The notes under the pieces are model-generated. The model did not search any database. It had not been told where the DNA came from and worked only from the letters and a program-made list of their open reading frames with translations. From NCBI GenBank assembly GCA_021443625.1, contig JABUTP010000067.1:1-6095 (forward strand): 6,095 nt of DNA, written 5' to 3'. A program made the position numbers and the translations under genes. Shown here in pieces: positions 1 through 6,060 of this stretch (positions are counted from its first letter, which is position 1; each line of letters opens with the position of its first letter). The stretch comes from Bacteroidales bacterium. GTDB taxonomy: Bacteria; Bacteroidota; Bacteroidia; Bacteroidales; UBA932.

Positions 1-2
1 GC

Positions 3-161
3 CGCCGAATAATTCTCCACAAGAGTTGAACTCGTACCCATCTCCTGTTCAAGTTTGGTCAAGCGGGCATCCAGGTCGTCCAGTTTTTCGTTGTAGTTGG
101 TGCAGGCCGCAAGGTTCAGTGCGACTGCAAACAATACAGAGTATATCGAGCACATTCTCAT
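3..161 (-). CDS. N-terminus of a putative coiled-coil lipoprotein (partial, 3' end beyond window)
   Basis: Only the first 53 codons lie in the window; the gene runs off the left edge. The start is MRMCSIYSVLFAVALNLAAC, a short type II signal peptide with lipobox L17-A-A-C20, so Cys20 should be lipidated and the protein held in a membrane facing the periplasm or cell surface. Directly after the cysteine comes an acidic stretch with leucines at heptad spacing (KLDDLDARLTKLEQEM), which predicts a coiled coil. This layout resembles the N-terminal segment of Bacteroidota lipoproteins annotated as DUF4988 or PL29-lyase N-terminal domain, but too little is visible to assign a family. The residues after Cys are not strongly acidic, so the Bacteroidota surface-export signal is not clearly present. 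A second Met at codon 3 is an alternative start. The gene is divergent from the gene at 285. The lipoprotein call is firm; any function is unknown. Confidence 0.75.
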   Translation of the reverse strand, partial: MRMCSIYSVLFAVALNLAACTNYNEKLDDLDARLTKLEQEMGTSSTLVENYSA

Positions 162-181
162 AGCAAAAATTTTTCCGTTTG

Positions 182-212
182 CGAATTTACAAAACAACAA
201 CAACAACAACAA
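182..212 (-). promoter_or_regulatory. Possible Bacteroidota-type promoter for the lipoprotein gene
   Basis: On the minus strand, TAAATTCG at 189-182 matches the Bacteroidota -7 consensus TAnnTTTG at all but one defined position. It ends 20 nt before the ATG. Twenty bases upstream lies a TTG (212-210) that could be the -33 element, supplied by the (TTG)n strand of the microsatellite. Spacing and distance fit, but the -33 element is part of a repeat and so carries little weight on its own. Confidence 0.35.
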
Positions 213-221
213 CAACAACAA
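195..221. repeat. (CAA)9 trinucleotide microsatellite
   Basis: Nine uninterrupted CAA units lie between two divergent genes, with an A-rich imperfect lead-in (ACAAAA) on the left. On the minus strand the tract reads (TTG)9, so it offers TTG, the core of the Bacteroidota -33 element, every 3 bp upstream of the lipoprotein gene. It is outside any coding sequence, so changes in copy number would alter promoter geometry and not a reading frame. Whether it varies between strains cannot be seen here. Confidence 0.95.
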
Positions 222-253
222 TTTCCCGTGGCATCTTGTTAAAAAATAATAAA

Positions 254-261
254 TACCTTTG
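254..261 (+). promoter_or_regulatory. Bacteroidota -7 box (TACCTTTG) for the 285-1470 gene pair
   Basis: TACCTTTG is a perfect match to the TAnnTTTG consensus used by the Bacteroidota primary sigma factor, and ends 23 nt before the ATG at 285. The -33 element is weak: the nearest TTG is at 236-238, only 15 nt upstream, which is shorter than the usual spacer of about 20. The leader would be short and lacks a strong Shine-Dalgarno sequence, apart from GAGAAG at 276-281. Confidence 0.6.
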
Positions 262-284
262 CAACATCTTAAAACGAGAAGACA

Positions 285-833
285 ATGAACGGCAAAGAGT
301 ATCTCGACAGGTATGAGGAGGCGTTGGCGGAGGCGCTGGCAGAGTTTCTGCAGGCGAAGGGGCAGATGGATGAACCTAAGCCCAAGGCACCCGATATAGA
401 GGAAAAATGGGAAGCGATTGCACAGTCTTATATTCCGGACGGGGCGCGGGAATTCAACGGCTACCCCACCGTGTCCCTGGGATGGATGGCATTCATAGGA
501 ATGGCGGTCGCCCAGTTCTGGGACACCGATTGGGATAAGTATTCATCGGTGGAAGACCTTTATGTCACGTTGCGCGAAGTGCGGGGGTACGATTGTATGG
601 ATGAGTACATCTGTGAAGATGTACTGAAACTATCTTCCGCCGAAGCGCAAGCGGTAAGCAACCTGGTGGCGGATACCGCTTCACTATCCCTCCGCCTGCT
701 GCAGAAGGAGGGGTTCGAGCCCGGCACCGCCGATGCCTTCTATGCATATCTGCGTACGCTTCACCAGCTTTATGTTGCGGGCTACTCAATCTGGCTCAAG
801 CGCTTGGGCTACCGGATGACACCATTGGGATAA
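285..833 (+). CDS. Conserved-looking hypothetical protein, soluble and mostly helical
   Basis: This 182-residue protein has no family I can name with confidence. It has no signal peptide and no clear membrane segment; the most hydrophobic stretch (about residues 63-78, VSLGWMAFIGMAVAQF) contains polar breaks and looks like a buried helix. The N-terminus is an acidic, alanine-rich amphipathic helix (1-25), followed by a Pro/Lys-rich linker (DEPKPKAPDIEEKW, 29-42). Many aromatic residues (W42, W67, W79, W83 and several Tyr) suggest a compact folded domain. Two cysteines (C104, C110) flank MDEYI. It resembles uncharacterised Bacteroidales proteins from memory, which I cannot check here. The ATG at 285 is supported by the -7 box 23 nt upstream. 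The stop is 4 bp before the HD-domain gene, so the two are very likely co-transcribed and may act together. Confidence 0.85.
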   Translation: MNGKEYLDRYEEALAEALAEFLQAKGQMDEPKPKAPDIEEKWEAIAQSYIPDGAREFNGYPTVSLGWMAFIGMAVAQFWDTDWDKYSSVEDLYVTLREVRGYDCMDEYICEDVLKLSSAEAQAVSNLVADTASLSLRLLQKEGFEPGTADAFYAYLRTLHQLYVAGYSIWLKRLGYRMTPLG

Positions 834-837
834 AGAT

Positions 838-1470
838 ATGTCAGAAGTTACCGAATCGCTCAAGGCCTATATCGAGGCCGCCGTCATCCCGCAGTATGAC
901 TCCTTCGATGCCGCCCACCGGAGGGACCACGTTCAGATGGTCATTGACCAGAGTCTGGAAATCGCCCGTAATTACGGGCTGGATGCGGATATGGCATATA
1001 CTGTAGCCGCATACCACGACACAGGTCTGGCGGAGGGGCGCGACACCCATCACATTGTTTCGGGCAGGATTATCCGCGGCGACCATAATCTGAGACAATG
1101 GTTCAATGAAAAGCAGATAGAAGAGATGGCGCAGGCGGCGGAAGACCACAGGGCTTCCTCTGGCCGCGAGCCCCGCTCCATCTACGGCAAAGTTGTGTCG
1201 GAAGCAGACCGCTTCATCGACCCCGAAAACATCATTGTCCGCACGGTGCAGTATTCCCTTGCGAATTATCCGGAATTCACTCGTGACGAGCATTACCAGC
1301 GCTCCTACGCCCACCTTGTGGAGAAATACGGCGACGGAGGCTATCTGAAACTATGGTTCGAAAACTCCCAAAACCACAGTCGGCTGGAGGCGCTGCGCAG
1401 AATCATACGCGACGAACCGCAGGTCAAAGCCATCTTTGACACTGTTTATGAGCAGTTGACAAAAAAGTAA
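838..1470 (+). CDS. HD-domain metal-dependent phosphohydrolase
   Basis: This is a 210-residue cytoplasmic protein of the HD superfamily (PF01966-like). The metal-binding pattern is visible: H31 (in RRDH), the paired H60-D61 (in AYHDTG), and D124 (in EADRFID), with H104 (in EDHRAS) as a likely extra ligand, as in HD enzymes binding one or two metals. HD enzymes usually hydrolyse phosphomonoesters or phosphodiesters of nucleotides and related compounds. The substrate is not evident, and there are no RelA/SpoT synthetase or HD-GYP features. The C-terminal part (about 130-210) is helical and charged with no further domain recognised. The gene starts 4 bp after its upstream neighbour and probably depends on the same promoter. 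Its stop lies 2 bp from that of the converging STAS-kinase gene, so readthrough from either side would give antisense RNA. Fold confidence is high, substrate unknown. Confidence 0.88.
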   Translation: MSEVTESLKAYIEAAVIPQYDSFDAAHRRDHVQMVIDQSLEIARNYGLDADMAYTVAAYHDTGLAEGRDTHHIVSGRIIRGDHNLRQWFNEKQIEEMAQAAEDHRASSGREPRSIYGKVVSEADRFIDPENIIVRTVQYSLANYPEFTRDEHYQRSYAHLVEKYGDGGYLKLWFENSQNHSRLEALRRIIRDEPQVKAIFDTVYEQLTKK

Positions 1471-1472
1471 TT

Positions 1473-2654
1473 CTAAAAGAAATTCTTCCCCACCACTTCG
1501 TCGATATAGGGGAACAGTTGCTCGCGGGCATCAGCCACTATCTTCTGAACCATTTCGGGTTCGAGCTGGGGTATCGGCGCGGGCTGCAGGGCATATCGCA
1601 GCAGGGCGAATCTGGTCATATATTCGTCAATCTCACGAATGCGGGCTTCATCTGTGGTGTCGAAGTACTTTTCAAGCAGGGAACGCCACAACCGGAGCAT
1701 CTCCGGAGCATCCGCACCCATAAAGGTGTAAGTCGTCTCGGGCATCGTGGTCGGATAGAATTTGTTGGTCATTGCGGTGCAGGCAAAGTCAAACATCGGG
1801 TGACCATAGCTCACGTCCGCCATATCTATCAGCAGCATCTGCTCCCCCTGCATCAGGATATTCTTGGTATGATAATCGCCGTGGATGGTAGTGTGCCTTT
1901 CGGGAAGCGAGTTTATCATCTTGTGCATCTGCTCCCTTTCGTAATCGGTGTAGAGATGGGCAAGCTGATCAACCCAGCCGTGATATTTCTCTGCGGCACT
2001 GGGCAGCACCGTAACGTCCGCCTCGGTGGAGTGAATCTGCTTCAGTGTCTGAGCATAAACTTCGGAATAATGGGCGAAATTCTCGGGCTTGCCGTGAATC
2101 TTGTCGGCAAACGGCTTGGCGTCGAGGAGTTCGAAAACAATTCCGTATTTGTTGCCGCTCTTGACGGTGTCGTATGAGATGGCTGTCGGCAGGCCGCTCA
2201 GGAAGGCAGCCTGGGCGAATTTGCGCTCCTGGTTGATGAGGTCCAGCGGGATATTTTCAGCATAAATCTTGGCGATAAGGTCGTCGCTCAGACGATAGAC
2301 GGTACCGTTGATGCCGTGTCCGATGACCTGACATCCCTCCAGATCGATGACGCGCATCGCCTTCTCTATCTCTATCACGGTGTCAAAACCGACAGTGGTA
2401 AGCACGTCATACACACTGCCCGACACATTGACGAGTCTGTAGGGGACTTTCTTGCGGAGAGAGAACAGGGAGCGGAGTCCCATACTGGAAATGTATTCCA
2501 GACGGCAGGCGTCCAACACCAGGTTTCTCGAAGCGAGTTGCCCCAGGGCCTCCTCCAAAGTCTTGTCCAGCTCTGCAGTGGTCAGAGTGTCTATGCGTTC
2601 TTGCAAAACCACCGTCAGGGTGGTGTCAGTTAAAATCAGATTAGATTGGCTCAT
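1473..2654 (-). CDS. STAS domain fused to aminoglycoside-phosphotransferase-like kinase
   Basis: The preferred start at 2654 gives 393 residues and overlaps the stop of the upstream gene as ATGA. A Met 11 codons earlier (2687) is open but would give a longer overlap. Residues 1 to about 105 are an anti-sigma-factor-antagonist-like STAS domain. Its phosphosite loop is YISSMGLR (54-61), where S57 aligns with the Ser phosphorylated in SpoIIAA and RsbV; the usual preceding Asp is Ser here. Residues from about 109 form an APH/choline-kinase-like domain: glycine-rich loop GHGINGTVY (112-120), ATP-binding Lys K129, possible helix-C Glu E143, catalytic loop HGDYHTKN (258-265, D260 and N265), and metal-binding D277 in LLIDMAD. 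It resembles the TIGR02172 group of APH-like proteins. All key kinase residues are present, so it is probably active, on an unknown small molecule or protein. Inferred role: output of the sensor encoded upstream, with STAS phosphorylation gating the kinase. It is not a convincing antibiotic-resistance gene. Confidence 0.88.
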   Translation of the reverse strand: MSQSNLILTDTTLTVVLQERIDTLTTAELDKTLEEALGQLASRNLVLDACRLEYISSMGLRSLFSLRKKVPYRLVNVSGSVYDVLTTVGFDTVIEIEKAMRVIDLEGCQVIGHGINGTVYRLSDDLIAKIYAENIPLDLINQERKFAQAAFLSGLPTAISYDTVKSGNKYGIVFELLDAKPFADKIHGKPENFAHYSEVYAQTLKQIHSTEADVTVLPSAAEKYHGWVDQLAHLYTDYEREQMHKMINSLPERHTTIHGDYHTKNILMQGEQMLLIDMADVSYGHPMFDFACTAMTNKFYPTTMPETTYTFMGADAPEMLRLWRSLLEKYFDTTDEARIREIDEYMTRFALLRYALQPAPIPQLEPEMVQKIVADAREQLFPYIDEVVGKNFF

Positions 2655-4978
2655 ATTATTTTCTTTTTCATTGTCAAAACGTTGCAATCGTTGATGCGCC
2701 GGTAGGACACTTCGTTCATAATCTTCTTTATAAGGAAGATGCCCAGCCCTCCGATGGGCCGCTCCTCCACACCCAGGGTGATGTCGGGGTCGGCTTTGGC
2801 CGTGGGGTCGAACGGCGCCCCGCTGTCGGACAGCACAAAGGTGAGGATACCGTCATCAAGAGAGGCGCTCAGCGAACTTTCGCAATCGGTATATGCGGGA
2901 TAGGCGTAATTTATGACATTGACCACCGCCTCCTCTATGGCGAGCTGAAGCTGGTTTACGACAAGACTGTCAATGTTGAACTCGGTAGCCAGCCCATCCA
3001 CGAAGGCCGTAATGCGCGTCAACTCCTCCATTTTGTTCTTGAACACGATGGTGCTCTCCTTTACGGGCTTTGAAAGGCCCCTGTAATTCAGTCCCATTAT
3101 GGTAATATCATCGCTCTGGGGGGCATCCGCCACAAAGGTGCGGACATCATCAAGGACACTTTGGAGAATTGCCCCGAGGGGAACGCCGGCACTCTGCGTC
3201 AGCATATTGCAGAGACGATCCGTGGAATAGAGTTCCCTGTTTATGTTTTCGGCTTCCACAATACCGTCGGTATATAACACGAGGCGGTCACCGGGTTCCA
3301 TTCGGAAGGTATCCGTCTTGTAGGCATAGTGTTCCATAAGCCCTACCGGAAGGTTGCGCGACATGTTCAGTTGAGTCGCCTTTCCGCTGCGGATGAGCAT
3401 CATGGGGTTGTGTCCCGCGTTGCAGAAATGGAGGGTGCCGTCGGCGATGTCGAGTTTTCCCACAATCAGCGTGACGAACATATTCTGCTCGTTGTTCTCC
3501 GAGAGCAGATTGTTGATGAGGGAAACCGTTTCCGCCGGAGTCGCTGCGCTGCCCTGCGACTTGAACAGGCATACGGTCTGAGCCATAACCAGCGATGCGG
3601 GAACCCCCTTTCCGCTTACGTCACCTATGATGAAGCACAACTTGCCGCCTTTGAGCATATAGTAGTAAAGGTCTCCCCCAACCTCTTTGGCGGGTTGCTG
3701 GAAGCCCTCCATCTCAAATCCTTCGGCCTCCCATTCGGTATCGGACGGCAGCATCGACTTCTGGATATTGCTGGCGATGGAGAGTTCCTTGGCAAGACTC
3801 TCCCGCTGGGCCGCCGAAGCAAGCATTTCGGTCATATAGTGCTTCAGCGACTGGCGCATGTTGTCGAGCGCCTCTCCGAGAGTCTGCAGTTCGTCACCCG
3901 ACGCCGTCAGTTCCACGGGGGTATCGAAATCGCCGCCGGCGATTACGCTCGAAGCCTGGGAATAGCGGTTGATGGGCTGGCACATCTTCCATATTATCTG
4001 ATGGATGAGCAATCCCACCACTATCAGGCCTATCAGCATCAGCAGCACCGAAATCAGGAAACTCCTGATGAGGATGGAATTCAGCACATCAAACGGGGTT
4101 ACCAGCATTATGCCCCACCCGATGGTATTCATCTTGGAATAGGTCACCAGCGTCTTGCGGCCGTAGAGTTTCACAATGTCGGCCCCCTGTTTTCCTCCGA
4201 ACATCCCCTTGACCAGAGGAATCAGGTCGGGGGAGTTGTTCTCCATCGCGTCGGTGATATAGGTCTCGTTGGCGATTTTGTCCTTGTCGGGATGGGAAAT
4301 GTACCTGCCGTCCTCAGAGAGTGCGATAAGGTACGAACCCTTGAGGGGGGTGTGTTTGGCAACGATGCTGCTCAGTGTGTCGGTCAGGGTTTCCAGAAGG
4401 ATGTCCGCCCCTATCACCGCCTTGATGTTGCCGTCGCTGCCGAACACCGGATGGGAATAGGTCACCGCCCGCTGCGAGGCAATGGTGGTGAAGTACGGCG
4501 GAGTCCAATAATCGCGTCCCAGACGCTGCGGCACCAGGAAATAGTGGTGCAGATGATATTTATAACTTTCCGGCCGATAGAGCATTTTTATGCTCCCGTC
4601 GGGGTCTTTCAGGGCATCCACCATAAGCGTCCGTCCCGTCTGGGGGGCGATGGCGTAAAATGCTTCCCTCACATTGCTGCCGAGGGCAATCTCCGTGAGA
4701 ATGGGTTCCACCTGCTGCGGGTCATCCATTTTTTCGATGAATGCGGACTCCCTCCCTTTCACGGCGAGTTCCACCTCCTTCACTCCGCTCTCTATATTGT
4801 TGATGAACAACTCGATTCGCGCGCTGTTGCTCACTATGAGTTCGTCCAGAATCGACTTTCGGGTAAGGATGTTGTTCACCACGAACACGAACAGCAACAC
4901 TATCGCGGCCCCCAGGCTGAGCATACGGCTCATTTTGGCGGCAAACGACTTGATGTATCCTGCGGGCAGATATTTCAT
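2651..4978 (-). CDS. Membrane sensor: dCache-HAMP-SpoIIE/PP2C phosphatase-RsbW-like ATPase
   Basis: This 775-residue inner-membrane protein has a transmembrane helix at about 20-38, a periplasmic dCache-like domain (about 40-300; note YWTPPYF, VTYSHPVF and GADI around 157-193), a second helix at about 305-329, and HAMP at about 330-383. A SpoIIE-type PP2C phosphatase follows (about 395-630), with metal-site motifs GGD (D436), GDVSGKG (D453), NAGHNP (520-525), YTDGIVEA (D571) and SDDIT (D623/D624). The C-terminus (about 640-775) is an RsbW/SpoIIAB-like HATPase: N-box E683 and N687, DSG (D718), and GGLG (743-746). Such domains phosphorylate a STAS serine, and the PP2C removes that phosphate. 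Carrying both makes this a bifunctional switch controlled from the periplasm. The usual second Asp of GGDxYD is Tyr here (GGDLYYY). The start overlaps the stop of the binding-protein gene as ATGA, and the stop overlaps the STAS-kinase start the same way. Confidence 0.95.
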   Translation of the reverse strand: MKYLPAGYIKSFAAKMSRMLSLGAAIVLLFVFVVNNILTRKSILDELIVSNSARIELFINNIESGVKEVELAVKGRESAFIEKMDDPQQVEPILTEIALGSNVREAFYAIAPQTGRTLMVDALKDPDGSIKMLYRPESYKYHLHHYFLVPQRLGRDYWTPPYFTTIASQRAVTYSHPVFGSDGNIKAVIGADILLETLTDTLSSIVAKHTPLKGSYLIALSEDGRYISHPDKDKIANETYITDAMENNSPDLIPLVKGMFGGKQGADIVKLYGRKTLVTYSKMNTIGWGIMLVTPFDVLNSILIRSFLISVLLMLIGLIVVGLLIHQIIWKMCQPINRYSQASSVIAGGDFDTPVELTASGDELQTLGEALDNMRQSLKHYMTEMLASAAQRESLAKELSIASNIQKSMLPSDTEWEAEGFEMEGFQQPAKEVGGDLYYYMLKGGKLCFIIGDVSGKGVPASLVMAQTVCLFKSQGSAATPAETVSLINNLLSENNEQNMFVTLIVGKLDIADGTLHFCNAGHNPMMLIRSGKATQLNMSRNLPVGLMEHYAYKTDTFRMEPGDRLVLYTDGIVEAENINRELYSTDRLCNMLTQSAGVPLGAILQSVLDDVRTFVADAPQSDDITIMGLNYRGLSKPVKESTIVFKNKMEELTRITAFVDGLATEFNIDSLVVNQLQLAIEEAVVNVINYAYPAYTDCESSLSASLDDGILTFVLSDSGAPFDPTAKADPDITLGVEERPIGGLGIFLIKKIMNEVSYRRINDCNVLTMKKKII

Positions 4979-5949
4979 CTCACCATGGTTTTATATGGAA
5001 CCTTGACTGTCCGGTCTTCTCCGACCAGCGAAGCCGCTTTTTCGTATTGCTCCCGGCTGAGCCGGAAATCGCTGCCCTCCCCCTCAAGCCTTATCATTTC
5101 CTTCAACATCTTCCTCTCGTGATAGCGGTTCCGCACGATATGATTGATTTCCATCCGGTGCAGAGTGACGTCAAGCGAATGCTCTATGTCGGCTTCCGCG
5201 GCCTTCCATCCCAATGCGGAGGCCTCTGCGAACTTGTCCACCGCATCCGGATTAGCCTTAATGAACGACTCGAGGGCATATACCCCGTCCTCGGCGATGT
5301 CGAGTCCCGTGTCCCCAAGACGCAGGACGTTGCCGCGGGTAATGTCAAAGCCGCTTTCCTCAATCTCGAACAATTCGTTGTAGGAGGTACAGATAAGATA
5401 GTCGTAGGCACCGCACAGGAAAACCTCGACGCACGAATAGACTTCTATGATGGAGACATCTCCGTCCAGGCGGCGGGTGATTTCCTTTTTAAGGGTCGGA
5501 TTGAATGCGCGGTACGTGACGATTTCCTTCCCCTTGAGGTCTTCCAGAGTGCTGATGGGGCCTTTCCGGGAGACTACCACGAAACTGCTGCCGGCGAGCA
5601 GCTGGAATACGTTGACCAGTTTCAGACCGTTGTTCCGTGCCTCCAGAGCATCCAGGAGGGTAAGCGAAACGAAATCCGCCTTCCCGTCCGACAGCATTTT
5701 CACCGAAGGGGTGCCGTCGTAGTGGAGAACCTTCAGGTCAAGTCCGCAGTCACGGTAAATGCCGTCCTGCTCCGCCAGGATGTAGCCCGCATACTGAGAC
5801 TGGGGGGTCCAGAAGGTGTAGAACGAGTACTGCCTGCCTCCCTCCTCCTTTGGGGAAGCGTCCTGCCCCCGCAGCACCACGGCAAAGCACAGGGCCGCGG
5901 CAACGGCGGCTGTCCTGCGGAATAGGGAAACAATGGAAGGATTGGGCAT
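4975..5949 (-). CDS. Secreted NMT1/THI5-like periplasmic substrate-binding protein
   Basis: This 324-residue protein begins with a Sec-type signal peptide: basic R11-R12, a hydrophobic core at about 13-26, and probable cleavage near residues 28-31. Cys21 is preceded by Leu and is not a good lipobox. The mature part fits the NMT1/THI5/SsuA type II binding fold: FWTPQSQYAGYILAEQDGIY (46-65) followed by a GLDLKV strand, DGTPSVKMLSDGKADF (78-93), and ISTLEDLKGKEIVTYR (132-147), which begins the second lobe. Family members bind thiamine-pyrimidine precursors, riboflavin, sulfonates or similar small molecules; the ligand here cannot be read off. No ABC permease or ATPase gene is adjacent. Instead the stop overlaps the start of the membrane sensor (ATGA), so the likely role is ligand reception for signalling, as LuxP does for LuxQ. 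A 7/8 match to the -7 box lies 22 nt upstream of the ATG. Confidence 0.88.
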   Translation of the reverse strand: MPNPSIVSLFRRTAAVAAALCFAVVLRGQDASPKEEGGRQYSFYTFWTPQSQYAGYILAEQDGIYRDCGLDLKVLHYDGTPSVKMLSDGKADFVSLTLLDALEARNNGLKLVNVFQLLAGSSFVVVSRKGPISTLEDLKGKEIVTYRAFNPTLKKEITRRLDGDVSIIEVYSCVEVFLCGAYDYLICTSYNELFEIEESGFDITRGNVLRLGDTGLDIAEDGVYALESFIKANPDAVDKFAEASALGWKAAEADIEHSLDVTLHRMEINHIVRNRYHERKMLKEMIRLEGEGSDFRLSREQYEKAASLVGEDRTVKVPYKTMVR

Positions 5950-5953
5950 TTGT

Positions 5954-6005
5954 TCAATCGGAAATCTTTTGCAATTTTAACAATAATTTTCCAAAAACCG
6001 ATTGA
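5954..6005. repeat. 8-bp inverted repeat in divergent intergenic region (possible operator)
   Basis: TCAATCGG (5954-5961) and CCGATTGA (5998-6005) are perfect inverted copies separated by 36 bp, about 44 bp centre to centre, close to four helical turns. One arm sits in the leader of the binding-protein gene and the other upstream of its tentative -7 box. The loop is too long and AT-rich for a terminator hairpin. A chance match of this length in about 110 bp is unlikely but not negligible. Confidence 0.4.
5972..5979 (-). promoter_or_regulatory. Tentative -7 box for the binding protein-sensor-STAS kinase operon
   Basis: On the minus strand this reads TAAAATTG, one mismatch from TAnnTTTG, and ends 22 nt before the ATG at 5949, the same distance range as the other putative promoters in the window. 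The nearest TTTG upstream (5995-5992) is only 12 nt away, so no well-spaced -33 element is visible. The site lies between the two arms of the inverted repeat at 5954-6005. Confidence 0.3.
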
Positions 6006-6009
6006 GAAA

Positions 6010-6041
6010 TTTGGTGTATGGCTCCGTATGTCTTATTTTTA
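6010..6041 (+). promoter_or_regulatory. Putative Bacteroidota promoter for the gene starting at 6061
   Basis: TTTG at 6010-6013 serves as a -33 element. After a 20-nt spacer comes TATTTTTA (6034-6041), which matches TAnnTTTG except at the final G. It ends 19 nt before the ATG. A second near match, TAACTTTC (6047-6054), is too close to the ATG and has no -33 partner. Confidence 0.45.
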
Positions 6042-6060
6042 CAAAATAACTTTCAAGACT

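Noticed and set aside
841..1314. A 157-codon minus-strand frame within the HD-domain gene
   Set aside because: It is antisense to the conserved HD motifs, with no plausible promoter or domain of its own.
1471..1481. TTCT-AAA-AGAA palindrome between the convergent genes
   Set aside because: The stem is only 4 AT-rich base pairs with a 3-nt loop and no GC core, so it would not form a stable terminator.
1518..2177. A 219-codon plus-strand frame opposite the APH-like kinase domain
   Set aside because: The kinase motifs on the minus strand account for the coding signal; the plus-strand frame has no recognisable features.
1473..2300. Antibiotic-resistance aminoglycoside phosphotransferase
   Set aside because: The APH-like motifs are shared by many small-molecule kinases. 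Fusion to STAS and its place in a signalling operon point to a regulatory or metabolic role; no resistance subfamily is recognised.
4345..4350. Runs of six G (also at 3118-3123, 4642-4647 and 5802-5807) as phase-variable slippage sites
   Set aside because: All four read through in intact frames, six bases is short for contingency tracts, and they fall on ordinary Pro or neighbouring codons of a GC-rich gene set.
3329..5122. A 597-codon open frame on the plus strand opposite the sensor gene
   Set aside because: It lies wholly antisense to the dCache-SpoIIE protein and the end of the binding-protein gene, shows no recognisable domain and is rich in His, Gln and Arg, as shadow frames of GC-ending codons are. 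The minus-strand protein explains the region.
5885..5890. Cys21 of the binding protein as a lipobox cysteine
   Set aside because: The residues before it are A-A-L, and Leu at -1 is not accepted in lipoboxes. The cysteine also lies inside the hydrophobic core, not at its end.
5047..5925. A 292-codon open frame on the plus strand opposite the binding-protein gene
   Set aside because: It has no motif or start signal. The opposite strand encodes a signal peptide and a clear NMT1-like fold.
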